A DNA stretch of 64,000 nucleotides from CAVTHW01 sp963734625 (GTDB lineage Bacteria > Acidobacteriota > Terriglobia > Bryobacterales > Bryobacteraceae). Below are positions 16,663 through 29,515 of this stretch, piece after piece (positions within the stretch are counted from its first letter, which is position 1; the number at the start of each line of letters is the position of its first letter). The translations under genes were made by a program, and so were the position numbers. The notes under the pieces are model-generated. The model searched no databases and was not told the DNA's origin. It worked only from the letters and a program-made list of their open reading frames with translations. The DNA is taken from NCBI GenBank assembly GCA_963734625.1, contig CAVTHW010000001.1:124001-188000 (forward strand), in the 5' to 3' direction.

Positions 16663-19184
16663 TTGTCCCGTCCGTTTCTCAGCACCTTGGCCAGAGCCTG
16701 CGCTGTGTAGCTCTTGCGGTGGCGCACCATTTGCTCCGGCGTGCCCGCCACCACCACCCTGCCGCCTTCCTCGCCGCCTTCCGGTCCCAGGTCGATGATC
16801 CAGTCCGCCGTCTTTACCACGTCCAGGTTGTGCTCGATCACCACCACCGTATTGCCCAGTCCAGCCAGCCGCTGGAGCACGTCCAGCAACTTGTTCACAT
16901 CGTCGAAATGCAGCCCCGTGGTCGGCTCGTCGAGCACGTAGAACGTGCGGCCGGTCTGGCGCCGGCTCAGCTCCTTGGCCAGTTTGATGCGCTGGGCCTC
17001 GCCGCCCGAGAGCGTCGTCGCCGATTGCCCGAGGTGAATGTAGCCCAGGCCGACGTCGAGCAGCGTCTGGAGCTTGACCTGAACTTGCGGGATGTTCTCG
17101 AGCACCCCCAGAGCCTCCTCGACCGTCGTCTCCAGCAGGTCCGCGATCGAGTGGCCCTTGTATTTTACCTGGAGCGTCTCGTGGTTGTAGCGGCGCCGGT
17201 GGCAGACGTCGCAGGTCACGTAGACGTCGGGCAGGAAGTTCATCTCGATGCGCTTCAGCCCGCCGCCCTGGCAGGCTTCGCAGCGGCCGCCTTTCACGTT
17301 GAAGCTGAAGCGCCCCGGCCCGTAGCCGCGCTCGCGGGATTCCGGCAGCCTGGCGTAAAGGTCGCGGATGGGAGCGAACAGGCCCGTGTATGTCGCGGGG
17401 TTCGAGCGCGGGGTCCGGCCGATGGGCGACTGGTCGATGCGGATGACCTTGTCGATGTACTTCAGGCCCTCCAGCCGTTCGTGAGCGCCCACTGCTTCCC
17501 GGGAGCGATACAGCTCGCGCGCCAATGACCGGTAGACGATGTCGTTCACCAGGGTGGATTTGCCGCTGCCGGAAACGCCGGTAACCACGATGAACAGGCC
17601 CAGCGGGAACTCCACGTCGAGGTTCTTCAAGTTGTGCTCGCGCGCGCCGCGCACCACGAGCTTGTGGCCGTTGCCGCGCCTGCGCCGGGCGGGTTCCTCG
17701 ATCCTCCGCGCGCCGGAGAGGTACTGGCCGGTCAGCGAGTGCTCGTCCGCGGCGATCGCGCCCGGAGTCCCCGCGGCCACCAGGTATCCGCCCAGCCGCC
17801 CGGCGCCGGGGCCGAGGTCCACCACGAAATCGGCGCGCTGGATGGTTTCGGCGTCGTGCTCAACGACGAGCACCGTGTTGCCCATGTCGCGCAGACGCGC
17901 GAGCGTGTCCAGCAGCCGGCCGTTGTCGCGCGGGTGCAGACCGATAGAAGGCTCATCGAGGACGTAGAGGACACCGCGCAGCTTGGAGCCGATCTGCGTC
18001 GCCAGGCGAATGCGCTGCGACTCGCCGCCGGAGAGTGTGTCGGCCGAGCGGTCCAGGCTCAGGTAATCCAGCCCCACCGCGCTGAGGAATTCCAGCCGGT
18101 TGCGGATCTCCTCGGCGATGCGCGCGGCGATGGTGCGTTCCCGCTCGTTGAACTGCCAGCCGCGCGCCACGGGCAGGGCCCGAGCAACGGGCAGGGCGGT
18201 GAAGTCGCCGATCGACATCCCCTTCACCTGAACGGCGAGACTGGTGGCGCGCAGGCGCTTCCCGTGGCAGTCCGGACAGGTGACGGACGGAGCATTGTCC
18301 ACCGACCATTCCGGGTCGATATCCGAGGCCCACTGTCTGCCCAGCCCGGCGCAGGACTCGCAGGCTCCGTAGGGGCTGTTGAACGAGAAAGAGCGCGGCT
18401 CGAGCTGCGGGACGCTGGCGCCGCAATCCGGGCAAGCCAGCTTGTGGGAGTACAGCCGCTCGTCGCCGTTAACCACCGCCACCAGCACCAGGCCGCCGGC
18501 CAGCTTGGTGGCGGTCTCGATGGAAGCTTCCAGCCGTTCCTCGATTCCGGGCTTCACCAGCAGGCGGTCCACGACCACTTCGATGGTGTGATTGCGGCGC
18601 TTGTCGAGCTTGATGGGCTCGTCGACGCCCCGGAGCGTGCCATCGACGCGCGCCCGCAGGAAACCCTGGCGCGCCAGTTTCTCCAGGTCCTTCCTGTACT
18701 CGCCCTTGCGGCCGCGGACAATCGGGGCCAGAATCATGACCCGCTCGCCAGCTCTCAGCGCCATGACCTGCTGCAGGATCTTCTCGGTGGATTGCTGCGA
18801 GATCTCGTGGCCGCAATCGGGGCAATGCGGAATGCCGATGGAGGAGTAGAGCAGGCGCAGGTAGTCGTAGATTTCGGTGATGGTGCCGACGGTGGAACGC
18901 GGGCTGCGGCCGGTGGTTCTCTGCTCGATGGAGATGGCGGGACTGAGGCCGTCAATGGAGTCCACGTCGGGCCGTTCCATCTGGTCCAGAAACTGGCGGG
19001 CGTAGGGCGAGAGGGTTTCGATGTAGCGCCGCTGGCCCTCGGCATAGATGGTGTCGAAGGCGAGCGAGGACTTGCCGGAGCCGCTCAGGCCGGTGACGAC
19101 CGTGAACGTATTGCGCGGAATCTCCACGCTGATGTTCTTGAGATTGTGTACGCGCGCCCCGTGGACGCTGATGCGATCCAGCAT
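16659..19184 (-). CDS. uvrA: Excinuclease ABC subunit A, compact form
   Basis: 841-residue UvrA, the damage-recognition ATPase of nucleotide excision repair. Both ABC modules are complete: Walker A GLSGSGKSSLAFDT near residue 33 and GVSGSGKSTLVND in the second half, signatures LSGGESQRIRLA and LSGGEAQRIKLA, and Walker B lines ending LDEPSIGLHPRD and LDEPTTGLHFDD. The UvrB-binding domain and zinc-finger cysteines (CPDC, CESC, CEAC, CDVC) are present. It is about 100 residues shorter than E. coli UvrA: between GLGRQWASDIDPEWSVDNA and CPDCHGKRL the usual long insertion domain is reduced to a few residues. There is no frame disruption, so this is a natural short form or an in-frame deletion. It heads the operon with three downstream overlapping genes. 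Confidence 0.95.
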   Translation of the reverse strand: MLDRISVHGARVHNLKNISVEIPRNTFTVVTGLSGSGKSSLAFDTIYAEGQRRYIETLSPYARQFLDQMERPDVDSIDGLSPAISIEQRTTGRSPRSTVGTITEIYDYLRLLYSSIGIPHCPDCGHEISQQSTEKILQQVMALRAGERVMILAPIVRGRKGEYRKDLEKLARQGFLRARVDGTLRGVDEPIKLDKRRNHTIEVVVDRLLVKPGIEERLEASIETATKLAGGLVLVAVVNGDERLYSHKLACPDCGASVPQLEPRSFSFNSPYGACESCAGLGRQWASDIDPEWSVDNAPSVTCPDCHGKRLRATSLAVQVKGMSIGDFTALPVARALPVARGWQFNERERTIAARIAEEIRNRLEFLSAVGLDYLSLDRSADTLSGGESQRIRLATQIGSKLRGVLYVLDEPSIGLHPRDNGRLLDTLARLRDMGNTVLVVEHDAETIQRADFVVDLGPGAGRLGGYLVAAGTPGAIAADEHSLTGQYLSGARRIEEPARRRRGNGHKLVVRGAREHNLKNLDVEFPLGLFIVVTGVSGSGKSTLVNDIVYRSLARELYRSREAVGAHERLEGLKYIDKVIRIDQSPIGRTPRSNPATYTGLFAPIRDLYARLPESRERGYGPGRFSFNVKGGRCEACQGGGLKRIEMNFLPDVYVTCDVCHRRRYNHETLQVKYKGHSIADLLETTVEEALGVLENIPQVQVKLQTLLDVGLGYIHLGQSATTLSGGEAQRIKLAKELSRRQTGRTFYVLDEPTTGLHFDDVNKLLDVLQRLAGLGNTVVVIEHNLDVVKTADWIIDLGPEGGEEGGRVVVAGTPEQMVRHRKSYTAQALAKVLRNGRDK

Positions 19185-19277
19185 AGTGAACTTCGCCGCG
19201 GCCAGTCCAATCTTCTATTGTCCCAGGGGACGGAGACATCGGTCAGACTGTGTTAGCCTGTGTACAGATGAGCACAC

Positions 19278-19535
19278 ATGACTGAGACCCTGTCCATTCG
19301 CCTTGACGCCGAGGTCAAGCAGCGGCTCGATGCCCTCGCGGAGCGGTCCAATCGCTCCAAGTCTTTCCTGGCTGCTGAGGCCATTGCCGCATACGTGGCT
19401 TCGGAGGAATGGCAACTGGGCGAGATCCACGCCGGCTTAAAGGACTTGAACGAAGGCAAGTCCGTCGGGCACGAAGCCGTCTCCAAACGGTTGCGCTCCT
19501 GGGGCAAGAGGTCTGAGGGCCGGGTCCCCCGATGA
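19278..19535 (+). CDS. Ribbon-helix-helix antitoxin (ParD/RelB-like)
   Basis: 85-residue protein with an N-terminal ribbon-helix-helix (LSIRLDAEVKQRLDALAE, then SFLAAEAIAAYV) for DNA binding and a polar C-terminal tail suited to toxin binding. Its stop overlaps the toxin start by four bases (ATGA), the usual coupling in such pairs. It probably represses its own promoter; CTGTGTACAG at 19258-19267 is a candidate half-palindromic operator. Confidence 0.85.
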   Translation: MTETLSIRLDAEVKQRLDALAERSNRSKSFLAAEAIAAYVASEEWQLGEIHAGLKDLNEGKSVGHEAVSKRLRSWGKRSEGRVPR

Positions 19536-19828
19536 AGCTGGTCTGGTCCCGCCGGGCGGTAGCACACCTGGCGGCCTTCCGGCGGTACATTGAGCGGGAC
19601 AATCCCTCGGCAGCGCGTGACGTTGCGGAACAGATCCTTCGAGCCGTCGAGCTTCTCCAGACTCAGCCGCACATGGGGCGCGCTGGGCGCGTCTTGGGGA
19701 CCCGGGAACTGGTGGTCTCCGGCACGCCCTTTCTCACCCCGTATCGCGTCCGAGGGGAACGGCTGGAACTCATTGCCGTGTTTCACGGCAGACAGCAGTG
19801 GGGGGCTTCGGGAGCGTACCCTCGCTGA
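19532..19828 (+). CDS. ParE/RelE-family toxin with replaced C-terminus
   Basis: 98-residue toxin of the ParE/RelE superfamily, which inhibits gyrase or cleaves mRNA on ribosomes. The family pattern is clear: WSRRAVAHLAAFRRYI, then NPSAARDVAEQIL, the GRAGRVLGTRELVV loop, TPFLTPYRVRG and VFHGRQQW. Family members normally end within a few residues after this HGRQxW box. Here the last ~9 residues (GASGAYPR) are encoded by DNA homologous to the signal region of the Gfo/Idh gene at 2700-2749, read in another frame. The core fold is complete, so activity may persist. Confidence 0.8.
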   Translation: MKLVWSRRAVAHLAAFRRYIERDNPSAARDVAEQILRAVELLQTQPHMGRAGRVLGTRELVVSGTPFLTPYRVRGERLELIAVFHGRQQWGASGAYPR

Positions 19829-19850
19829 GCATGCTGGGGCACAAGTCGCC
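19801..19850 (+). pseudogene. Remnant of a Tat-exported Gfo/Idh gene
   Basis: About 50 bases, roughly 80% identical to 2700-2749. In the third frame it reads GGFGSVPSLSMLGHKSPT, against GGFGSVPSLTLLGYKSPN just after the Tat signal of the oxidoreductase. Nothing further of that gene follows, so this is a decayed fragment of a second copy. Confidence 0.7.
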
Positions 19851-19899
19851 CACGTGCCGCGGGGGCAGGGAAATTAAACTGTAGGGAATAGAACCAGGG

Positions 19900-20034
19900 C
19901 TACTCCGGGACGCTTGGACGGATCGGGGACGGCGCGACCGACTTGTTCTTCAGCAACCGGTTGCGTTCCCGCTTGGCAATCTTGCGTTTGCGTGCACGGT
20001 GGAACCGCGCCTTATCTCCATTGACAGCTGACAT
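19900..20034 (-). CDS. Small basic protein, 44 aa
   Basis: An ATG at 20034 opens 44 codons rich in Lys and Arg (NGDKARFHRARKRKIAKRER), ending in TAG at 19900. The composition is that of short nucleic-acid-binding or ribosome-associated proteins, and similar tiny basic ORFs recur in Solibacter-type genomes as far as I recall. There is no strong ribosome binding site. It sits in a scarred accessory patch, so it may be a leftover. Function unknown. Confidence 0.5.
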   Translation of the reverse strand: MSAVNGDKARFHRARKRKIAKRERNRLLKNKSVAPSPIRPSVPE

Positions 20035-20087
20035 AGTGCCCTAAGGGTAGCAGAGTTTGGCCACTCGGGTGTGGCAGGGCCGCGAAA

Positions 20088-20152
20088 GTTCCCAGCGCGG
20101 CTGTACACAAGGCCGTCCCGACGGCGCCTCCGAATGGAAGCAGTCTGGCTCC
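20088..20152 (-). pseudogene. Remnant of a nuoN 3' segment
   Basis: About 65 bases, roughly 85% identical to 20780-20844 inside nuoN. On the minus strand it encodes LLPFGGAVGT followed by a diverged copy of the next NuoN residues, then loses similarity. The orphan hicB gene lies between this remnant and the real nuoN end. Confidence 0.75.
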
Positions 20153-20160
20153 TGGGGTGA

Positions 20161-20595
20161 TCACGCCGCGTCGCGCACGCTCACGGCCAGGTGCTTGCCC
20201 AGCACCTCCAGCGCTGCCTGAAGCTTCTCCGCCTGTGTTGCGCGATTCGGATCAAGCATCCGGCGCACGACCGTCTCTCTAACGCTGAGGCGCCGGGCTA
20301 GCTCGCAATTGCTGACGCCCTGCTTCCTCATTTCCAGGTATAGAGCCAGTTTGCTAGCGATCCAGAACGGAACCGGCACCAGTCGCTGACCGCGCTTCAG
20401 CCGGGACGGGGCGGGGATTTCCGCCTTTTCGGAGATTGCTCTGGCGATCATGCTGCCAAGCAGGTCGATCGCCTCCTGGAAAGCTTCTCTATCATCCTTC
20501 CCGTCCGTGTGCGCGTGCGGAAAATCCGGAAAGCTCACGACAGGCCGGTCGTCTCTGTCGGGCCTGAAGATTGCCGGGTATGCGAAATGAAGCAT
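20161..20595 (-). CDS. Orphan HicB-family antitoxin
   Basis: 144-residue HicB-like protein. The N-terminal ~65 residues have the HicB partial RNase-H-like fold (FPDFPHAHTDGKDDREAFQEAIDLL) and the C-terminus carries an HTH (NCELARRLSVRETVVRRML) for autorepression. I start it at ATG 20595, preceded by GGAGGA, not at the longer frame to 20679. A HicA toxin gene normally lies directly upstream; none is present in the 100 bases before it or anywhere in the window. It is therefore a solitary HicB, either a leftover or a regulator. Confidence 0.8.
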   Translation of the reverse strand: MLHFAYPAIFRPDRDDRPVVSFPDFPHAHTDGKDDREAFQEAIDLLGSMIARAISEKAEIPAPSRLKRGQRLVPVPFWIASKLALYLEMRKQGVSNCELARRLSVRETVVRRMLDPNRATQAEKLQAALEVLGKHLAVSVRDAA

Positions 20596-20700
20596 TAATT
20601 CCTCCGTTGCCTGGGGCTTGAATATCGCACAGATCTGTGCGAGCGTCAAGTGATCACTGAACCAGTCCTGACCGCACATCCGCTCGCTGGCGCTCGCGGT

Positions 20701-22165
20701 TCAGTGCTGCTGGAGGAAGAGCAGGGCGGCCTGGCGGGCGAAGTTCAGCACGGGGGAGGGGTAAATGCCCAATAGCAGGGTTCCCAGCACGGCCGTCCAC
20801 AGGACCGTCCCCACGGCGCCTCCGAATGGAAGCAGGCCGGTTGCCGCCTCGGAGGGCTCCTGCATATACATGACGACGATGATGCGGAGGTAGTAGTAGG
20901 CCGCCACGGCGCTATTGAGCAAGCCCAGCACCGTCAGCCAAACCAGGCCAGAGTCCAGCGCCGCTTTGAAAATGTAGAACTTGCCGAAGAAGCCGCCGGT
21001 GAGAGGGACGCCGATCAGGGAGAGCAATAGAACTGAGAACAAAGCGGCCGCGACAGGCCGGCGGGCGGCCAAACCCGAGAGATCCTGAACTTGCAGGTAT
21101 CGCTCTCCCTGGCGGCTGAAGTACCCGATCAGGGCGAAGGCGCCCAGGTTCATGAGAGCGTACGCCGCCAGGTAGAACATCGCCGCCGAAATCCCGGCCT
21201 CGGAATTCGCGGTGAGTGCCACCAGGACATAGCCCGCGTGGGCGATGGAACTGTAGGCCAGCAGCCGCTTGATGTTGGTCTGCGCCAGCGCCGCGAAGTT
21301 GCCGACCACCATCGTCAGCAGCGCCGACAACCATAACAGCGACTCCCAGCGACCGCTTACCGGCTCGAAGGCGGTCATGAAAATCCGGAGGAACACGGCG
21401 AAGGCCGCGGCTTTCGGTCCGGTGGATAAGAACCCCGCGACCGGCGCCGGCGCGCCCTGGTAGACATCCGGGGCCCATATCTGGAAGGGCCAGACGGAGA
21501 CTTTGAAGGCAATCCCCACGAAGATGAGGGCCGCCGCTACAGCCGCCAGGGGCTGCGATGGCCCCAGGCGGCCCGCCCCGAGCATGCCCTGGATGTCGCT
21601 CAGATAGGTCGTGCCGGTGACTCCATAGATCCAGGCGACTCCGTAGAGGAAGAACGCCGTGGCGAAGGACCCCAGCAGGAAATACTTGAGAGCGGCCTCA
21701 TTGGCGCGCTTGTCGTCCCGCAGATAGCCAACCAGGATATAGCTCGATATCGAGGAAATTTCCAGGCCGATGAACACCATGATCAGCTCGTCGGTCGAGG
21801 CCATCAGGCACTGGCCGGCCACCGAATAGAGCAGCAAAGCGTGAAACTCGGCGGCAGCGGCGCCTTCCCGGCGGAGGTACGGCACGGAGGCGAGCGCCGT
21901 CAGGATGCCCACGCCGATCACCAGCGCCCGGAAGAAAGTGGCGAACTCGTCCACCACAATCGTGCTCTGAAAAGCCGAACCGGAGTTCAGGTACGCCGCC
22001 AGCGCCCCCCCCAGCGCCGCCAGCATCCCGGCCACGGCGAGATAGCCGAGCCAGTGGCCGCCCTTGGATTTGACCAGCGGCGCCAGCACCATGATGGCGG
22101 TCGCCACAATAACCAGGATCGCTTCGGGCAGCACGCGAACCATCTCGAGGGCGGAGGGGACGAAG

Positions 22166-22176
<11 letters not shown>
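20701..22176 (-). CDS. nuoN: NADH-quinone oxidoreductase subunit N
   Basis: 491-residue antiporter-like membrane subunit of complex I, with about 14 hydrophobic segments, forming part of the proton-pumping arm. Typical stretches are GLEISSISSYILVGYLR and the lysine-bearing GIAFKVSVWPFQIWAPDVYQ near residue 225. It is the last gene of the operon and overlaps nuoM by 11 bases. Complete and in frame. A partial copy of its 3' region lies beyond hicB. Confidence 0.97.
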
Positions 22177-25551
<3,375 letters not shown>

Positions 25552-25555
25552 GCGC

Positions 25556-25864
25556 TTAGTTCTTCATCGAGTCGATTTCGTCAATCTGCAACGTTCCACG
25601 GTTCTTGAACACGGTCAGGATGATCGCCAGCCCGACGGCGGCTTCGGCGGCCGCGACCACCATTACGAAGAAAGCGAAGATGTGCCCGTCCACCTGCTTG
25701 AGGTCATAGGCGAAGGCGATGAAGCTCAGGTTCACCGCGTTCAGCATCAGCTCGATCGACATGAAGACGGTGATGATGTTGCGGCGGGCCAGGAAGCCAG
25801 CCACGCCCAGGCTGAACAGCACCGCGCTCAGGATCAGATACCAGGAAAGCGGCACGCCGGTCAT
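25556..25864 (-). CDS. nuoK: NADH-quinone oxidoreductase subunit K
   Basis: 102-residue, three-helix membrane subunit carrying conserved glutamates of the E-channel (MSIELMLNAVNL near residue 38 and VAAAEAAVGLAI near residue 72). I start it at ATG 25864 (MTGVPLSWYLIL), one base after the nuoJ stop, not at the longer frame. Complete. Confidence 0.96.
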   Translation of the reverse strand: MTGVPLSWYLILSAVLFSLGVAGFLARRNIITVFMSIELMLNAVNLSFIAFAYDLKQVDGHIFAFFVMVVAAAEAAVGLAIILTVFKNRGTLQIDEIDSMKN

Positions 25865-25865
25865 A

Positions 25866-26366
25866 TCAATCGAGCTCCTTACGGGCGAGCACAACGGCGC
25901 CCAGAATGGCCACCAGGATCAGCACCGAGGTAACCTCGAACGGCAGCAGGTAGTTGGTGAACAGGATGCGCCCGATGTTGCGCGCCGAGCCTCCGGTGAA
26001 CCCCCCGAACCGCACATTCAACGAGGATGGGACCAGAACCTGGATCAGGAAACTCACCAACCCCAGGAACACCACCAGGAAAGGCGCGCCGACATAGAGC
26101 GCCACGACAGAGCGGCCGGACTTCCGCTCCGCGCCGGCATTCAGCAGCATGATCACGAAGACGAACAAGACCATGATCGCGCCGGCGTAGACGATCACCT
26201 GCACGGCGGCGATGAACTCGGCGCCCAGTTGCAGGTAGAGGACGGCCAGCGCTCCCATCACCCCGATCAGCGAGACGGCGCTGGAGATGGGGTGCGTCTG
26301 CACGACCAGGTTGATCGCGCAACCCACGGCCACAATCGCGAACGTTAAGAAAAGGACGAAGTCCAT
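25866..26366 (-). CDS. nuoJ: NADH-quinone oxidoreductase subunit J
   Basis: 166-residue membrane subunit with five hydrophobic helices. The conserved helix VQVIVYAGAIMVLFVFVIM near residue 60 is clear. ATG 26366 (MDFVLFLTFAIVA) follows the nuoH stop by only four bases. In standard complex I operons nuoI lies between nuoH and nuoJ; there is no room for it here. Confidence 0.96.
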   Translation of the reverse strand: MDFVLFLTFAIVAVGCAINLVVQTHPISSAVSLIGVMGALAVLYLQLGAEFIAAVQVIVYAGAIMVLFVFVIMLLNAGAERKSGRSVVALYVGAPFLVVFLGLVSFLIQVLVPSSLNVRFGGFTGGSARNIGRILFTNYLLPFEVTSVLILVAILGAVVLARKELD

Positions 26367-26370
26367 ATCT

Positions 26371-27565
26371 CTACCCGCCAAACACCGCCACCAGCCCGCC
26401 CGTTGCCAGCAGATTCAGCATGGCGGCGGGGAACAGGAATTTCCAGGCAAATCGCATCAACTGGTCATAGCGGAAGCGCGGCAGCGTTCCGCGCACCCAC
26501 ATAAAGGTGAACAACAGAAAGCCTACCTTGGATCCGAACCAGAAAAGAGGAAGCAGGATGGGCCGCACGGCGGGGACCAGGAAGAGCGCGGCGCGCCAGC
26601 CAGAACACGAGCGCCACGACCGGCAGCGTCCGCCGGTCTGGTTTCCGCGCCGGATGCAGCCCGTGATAGAGCGCTACCGCGCCGCACAGGGCCAGCAGGA
26701 GCGTCGGCACAAAGCCCGAGCCCAGAGCGTCCGGCCAAAGCGGTTGCCAGCCGCCGAGGAAAAGCACCGTGGCGAAGGTGCAGCTCGTGATCATGTTGGC
26801 GTATTCGGCCATGAAGAACGAGGCGAACTTCATGCTGCTGTACTCGGTGTGAAATCCGCCGACCAACTCGTTCTCCGCTTCCGGAAGATCGAACGGCACG
26901 CGATTGGTTTCCGCGAAGCCGACCACCAGGAAAATGATGAAGCTGAAAATCTGGGGCGCCGGCAACTGGAAAATGCTCCAGCGCGGGATGAATCCCAGGA
27001 AGTAGCCCGATTGCGACTGCACCAGCTCCTTCAAGCTCAGGGTATTGGCCAGCAGCAAGGGCGCGGCGACCGTCAGCGCCAGGGGCAGTTCGTAGCTGAT
27101 CATCTGGGCCGCGCTGCGCAGGCCGCCGAGCAGCGAGTACTTGCTGTTGGAGGCCCAGCCGGCCAGCGCGATTCCGTAGACACTGAGCGACGAGATGGCC
27201 AGCAGGAACAGGATGCCGATGTTCAGGTCCGTGAGCTGGAGCGAGGTTTTGACGCCGAACACTTCGACTTCCGGGCCGTAGGGGATCACCGCGACCGGCA
27301 GCAGCCCCAGCGTCACGGCCAGGAACGGCGCGAACAGGAAGAGAATCCTGTTGGCTTGCGGCGGAAGCAGGTCCTCCTTGGTGAGCAGCTTGACGATGTC
27401 GGCCACCGGTTGCAGCAACCCGTGCGGACCCACGCGCGAGGGGCCCAGCCGCAGTTGGATGTGCGCGATCACTTTGCGCTCCACCCATTGCAGATAGGCC
27501 AGCGTCGTCAGCAGCGCCGCCGCGAAGAGCGCCGCCTTCACCAATGTGATGCTCAGAAAATCCAT
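26371..27565 (-). CDS. nuoH: NADH-quinone oxidoreductase subunit H (one frameshift)
   Basis: About 397 residues of the membrane subunit that forms the quinone channel with NuoB and NuoD. Markers are YLQWVERKVIAHIQLRLGP near residue 24, the quinone-site loop GWASNSKYSLLGGLRSAAQ near residue 140, and AETNRVPFDLPEAENELVGG near residue 225. The frame breaks near 26595 in a GC run; removing one base joins it to the conserved C-terminus (PILLPLFWFGSKVG, then WVRGTLPRFRYDQLM) ending at 26371. Both parts are well conserved, so error is more likely than inactivation. Confidence 0.92.
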
Positions 27566-27567
27566 CG

Positions 27568-29515
27568 CTACGGGCGATAGAGCTCGCCCGGGGCCTCCCT
27601 CACTGAATTCAGCATCGCGCAGTAACGCCCCAACGTGCCCGAGGTGAAGAGCGTATCGCCGGCCGAGCGAACCAGTTCCGGCCGGGGCTCAATTGAACCG
27701 GAAACCGGCTCCTCCACCAGGGTCACTCCCATCCGATGCGCCAGCAACTCGAAGATCTCCAGGTCCGTCTTGACTCCCTCCGTCGTAATCGCCCTGGTCA
27801 GGCTCTGCAGCTCACCGCAGACGTTCGTGACGGTGCCGGACTTCTCATAGGCGCACGCCGCGGGCAACACGACATCGGCCCGCCCGGCCGTCTCGGTCAG
27901 GAACAAGTCCTGCACCACGACGAAGGCGCTTTCCGCGGCCAGGCTCCGGCTCTTCAGCGGATTGGCGCCCACCACCCACAGCACGTCGAGGTCGGACGCG
28001 GAGAGCATTTCCGGCAAGGCCAGGGCGCCTTCTCCAGCGGGCGTCAGGCCGGCGTCGACCGCGCCCCGCGAGTTCGGGTAGTCCACCAGGCAGACGTATT
28101 TCACGGGGATGCCGAGCGAATCGCCGAAAGCCACCAGGCTCCGCACGGCAGCGCCCTGGACCGCATCGCCGAAGAGGATGACCAACTCGGGTTCGGATTT
28201 GAGCGCATCCCGAAGAGACTCGACGCCCGCCAGTTCTTCGCCCGCACCAACCCTGACGCCGAGAACGGAATACGAATCCTCGCGCACGGGCCCGCGGGTC
28301 ACGGTGTAGACGCGGCACTGGTGATGCCGCCAGTTAGCGCGGATCTGGAACGCGAGCAGCGGGTGCTGCTGCGCCAGGTCGCTCGCGACCACGAGCACGG
28401 CCTTCGAGGTGTACAGATCGGCCGTCTTCGCCAGAGCGTCCGGCCGTCCCTGCAGCGCCGCGAGCAAGCTGAGGACGTCGCCGGTGCGGTGGTGATCGAT
28501 GTTGCGGCGTGCCCAGCCCCTGGCGCGCGAATCGCCGAAGGTAGTCGTTCTCCTCGTTCGTGGTTCGCGTCGAGCCCACCACGCCGAACTTGCCGCCGCG
28601 CGCCTTCACCTCGTTGAACTTCGCGGCCACGGCGCTCAACGCCTGCGCCCAGGAGACTTCCTTGAACTTGCCGCCCTCTTTCATGAGCGGCGCGCGCAGG
28701 CGCTCCGGGTGGCTGACGAAGTCGAAGGCGTAGCGGCCCTTGATACAGAGGAACTCGCCGTTGACGCCGGAGCGGTCGCGGTTGGTCCCGCGCATGATCC
28801 GATTGTCGTAGACGCCCAGCGTCGTCTTGCAGCCGTTGGAGCAGTGCGCGCAGATCGTGCCCACGTGCTTCATCTCCCACGGCCGGGTCTGGTAGCGATA
28901 AGTGCCGCTAGTCAGCGCCCCGACCGGGCAGATATCGATGCACATGCCGCACTCGTCGCACTCCAGGTGGTCTCCCGCATTGGGCGCAATCTCCGAGACC
29001 GCGCCGCGGCTCACGATGCCCAGCGCCGAGACGCCCATGCCTTCCTTGCAGATGCGGACGCAGCGGTAGCACAGGATACAGCGCGGCGCGTCGTAGTAGA
29101 CCACCGGCGACCATTGCTTCTCCGGCGTGTGCACTTTGTTCTCGAGGAAGCGGCTCTCGCCCAGGCCGAAGCGGAAGGTCAGGTCCTGGAGCTCGCACTC
29201 GCCGCCCTTGTCGCAAACCGGACAATCCAGCGGGTGGTTCGTCAGCAGGAACTCGAGCATGGACCGGCGCGCCTCAACGACCTGCGGCGTGTCGGTCCGC
29301 ACCACCATGCCCTCAGCCACGGGAAGGGTGCAGGAGGTCAACAGCTTCGGGGACTTTTCGACCTCGACCAAGCACATGCGGCAGGCCGCCTGGAGGGTGA
29401 GCCCTTGGTAGTAGCAGAACGCGGGAATCTCGATGCCCACGCTGCGGGCCGCGTCGATCACCAGCGTCCCGGCCGGGGCCTCGATGGTTCTGCCGTCGAT
29501 CTGGAGCTTCACCAT
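27568..29515 (-). CDS. nuoG: NADH-quinone oxidoreductase subunit G (one frameshift)
   Basis: About 648 residues, the large Fe-S subunit of the peripheral arm. N-terminal [2Fe-2S] ligands (CYYQ, CRMC, C), the His/Cys N5 site (HPLDCPVCDKGGEC), two [4Fe-4S] ferredoxin motifs (CILCYRCVRIC and CDECGMCIDICP) and the start of the molybdopterin-oxidoreductase-like domain (CAHCSNGC) are all present. One extra base near 28507 shifts the frame; homology resumes (DVLSLLAALQGRPDALAKT) and continues to 27568. ATG 29515 overlaps the nuoF stop by seven bases. Shorter than E. coli NuoG (~900), similar to other compact forms. Confidence 0.92.
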
